DNA of 33,726 nucleotides, taken from the NCBI GenBank assembly GCA_900661335.1, contig CAACVY010000029.1:1-33726 (forward strand), read 5' to 3'. The notes under the pieces are model-generated. The model saw nothing but the letters and a program-made list of their open reading frames with translations, had not been told where the DNA came from and searched no databases. This document shows, one piece after another, positions 32,588 to 33,726 of this stretch; the first letter of the stretch is position 1, and each line of letters begins with the position of its first letter. The stretch comes from an uncultured bacterium (GTDB lineage Bacteria > Verrucomicrobiota > Kiritimatiellia > PWTM01). The position numbers and the translations under genes are program-made.

Positions 32588-33709
32588 GTGTTCGTCCATG
32601 GCGAGGAACTGGAACGGATCGGGTATCCGCCCTCGATTCCCTTGAACACACGCCGAGCCGCAATGGTGCGCGATTTGGTTCAACGAATGGGCCTGCTGGG
32701 CACGCCTGACCGACTCCAAGTGCCGCCGCGGCTCGCCGCTCGCGAGGAACTCGAACGATTCCACAGCCCGCGGTATCTGGACTTGCTCCAGCGCGCCGAA
32801 CTCGGCGAATTCTCCGACGAACACCTCGCCGCCGGCCTTGGCACGCTCGACTGCCCGGTGTTCGAGGCTGTCTATCGCTACCCCGCTTGGGCCACCGGCG
32901 CCACGCTCACGGCCGCTGAGGCGCTGATCGAAGGCCGCGCAGGGGTCGCATTCAATCCTTCCGGCGGCTATCACCACGCCATGCCCTCGCGCGCCGCGGG
33001 CTTCTGTTACATCAACGACGTCGTCCTCGGTGTGCTCCGACTCACCGATGCGGGCTGGCGCGTACTTGTGTTGGATGTGGACGCCCACCACTCCGATGGC
33101 GTCCAACTTGCATTCTACGATCGCCGCGATGTGATGGTCATCTCACTGCATGAAACGGGCCGCGCGCTATTCCCCGGCACGGGATTCGAAGACGAAATCG
33201 GCGAGGGAGAAGGCCGCGGCTTCACGGTCAACGTGCCCCTGCCTCCCGGCACGACCGACCGGCAGTACCTTCGGGCACTTCGCGAAATCGTCTGGCCGTT
33301 GGTGGATGTCTTCGATGCCGACGTATTCGTCGTGGAGCTGGGAATGGACACGCTCGCCGGAGACCCGCTCACGCACATGCGGTTAACCAACAACATTGCG
33401 GCGGAAGTTGTCACTGAGCTCCTAGCCCGTGACCGGCCCATCCTCGCCCTCGGTGGCGGCGGCTACAACGTGCCCAACACCGTCCGAGGCTGGACTTTGT
33501 GCTGGAGCATCTTCTGCGGCGCCAACGACGGGCTATCCGACTACGGCGTCGGTGTCGGTGGCGTTCTGCTCCAAAATACCGACTGGATCGGAGGGCTCCG
33601 TGATCCAGTCTCCGTGGACGAGCCCACTCAGATGGCCTACCTCGACCGCGAAGTGGATCACGTCATCGCCAAGGTCCAGGCGCTCGTATTTCCGCTTCAC
33701 GGTCTCTGA
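32588..33709 (+). CDS. Histone deacetylase family protein (AcuC / acetylpolyamine amidohydrolase type)
   Basis: A Zn-dependent deacetylase of 373 residues counted from GTG 32588 (MFVHGEELERIGYPPSIPLN); an in-frame TTG at 32504 would add 28 residues without family resemblance. The active site is intact: the His-His pair in GGYHHAMPSRAAGFCYINDV (129-130), Zn ligands Asp165 and His167 in LDVDAHHSDGV, Asp254 in ELGMDTLAGDPL, and Tyr293 in GGGGYNVPNT. In bacteria such enzymes deacetylate acetyl-lysine proteins, acetylated polyamines or other small amides; the substrate here is not predictable. It is divergent from the DUF1080 gene, with about 160 bases between the two starts. The stop is 17 bases from the right edge. 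Confidence 0.93.
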   Translation: MFVHGEELERIGYPPSIPLNTRRAAMVRDLVQRMGLLGTPDRLQVPPRLAAREELERFHSPRYLDLLQRAELGEFSDEHLAAGLGTLDCPVFEAVYRYPAWATGATLTAAEALIEGRAGVAFNPSGGYHHAMPSRAAGFCYINDVVLGVLRLTDAGWRVLVLDVDAHHSDGVQLAFYDRRDVMVISLHETGRALFPGTGFEDEIGEGEGRGFTVNVPLPPGTTDRQYLRALREIVWPLVDVFDADVFVVELGMDTLAGDPLTHMRLTNNIAAEVVTELLARDRPILALGGGGYNVPNTVRGWTLCWSIFCGANDGLSDYGVGVGGVLLQNTDWIGGLRDPVSVDEPTQMAYLDREVDHVIAKVQALVFPLHGL

Positions 33710-33726
33710 CCGAGGATCCACGCCGG

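Noticed and set aside
1-33726. CRISPR array, rRNA, tRNA, integrase or complete insertion sequence
   Set aside because: No regularly spaced repeats, no RNA gene signature and no transposase or recombinase motif were recognised in reading the intergenic regions.

Overview
The window comes from a GC-rich bacterial chromosome. The gene set points to the PVC superphylum, most likely a planctomycete-like lineage. The V-type ATPase cluster has the gene order familiar from Chlamydiae (E, DUF2764, A, B, D, I, K). It sits beside degradative, secreted-protein genes typical of Planctomycetota and relatives: a DUF1080 protein, a GH29 fucosidase and a propeller/PHP protein. The phylum is an inference from gene content; no rRNA is present to test it.

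Layout, left to right. (1) 1-5288, minus strand: pyrG > carB > carA, a tightly coupled pyrimidine operon; carA runs off the left edge. (2) 5820-7118, minus: cinA. A 530 bp leader with a candidate pyrG promoter separates cinA from pyrG. (3) 7119-8073: a hairpin-rich intergenic stretch and a small DoxX-type membrane protein on the plus strand. (4) 8282-10069, plus: a secreted alpha-L-fucosidase. (5) 10070-11868: a gene-poor zone holding the decayed remains of a class I glutamine amidotransferase gene on the minus strand, with an early stop, several frameshifts and a lost catalytic His. (6) 11869-19067, plus: a seven-gene V-type ATPase operon (E, DUF2764, A, B, D, I, K) without recognisable C, F or G/H subunits, followed by an aldo/keto reductase. 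(7) 20463-22074, minus: parB and a PuuD-like glutamine amidotransferase; parA is not next to parB. (8) 22075-23232: over 1 kb with no convincing gene, carrying a short repeat/hairpin that resembles REP-type debris. (9) 23233-32426, minus: a long run of co-directional genes. DUF1080 protein > secreted propeller/PHP protein > heavy-metal P1B-ATPase fused to an HflK-type SPFH domain > HflC > second HflK-like SPFH protein > small membrane-anchored protein. (10) 32588-33709, plus: a histone-deacetylase-family enzyme, divergent from the DUF1080 gene.

The most unusual item is the SPFH cluster. A complete P1B-type ATPase (TGES, CPC, DKTGT, SEHP and GDGLNDAP motifs) is joined in one 979-residue polypeptide to an HflK-like domain. 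It is translationally coupled to HflC and a third SPFH protein. The topology is consistent: eight ATPase helices return the chain to the cytoplasm, and a ninth helix would put the SPFH domain on the outer face, as in HflK. This suggests a metal pump built into an SPFH membrane scaffold. The rotary ATPase operon is the second notable system, because it lacks several subunits and its K subunit carries Na+-type ligand residues.
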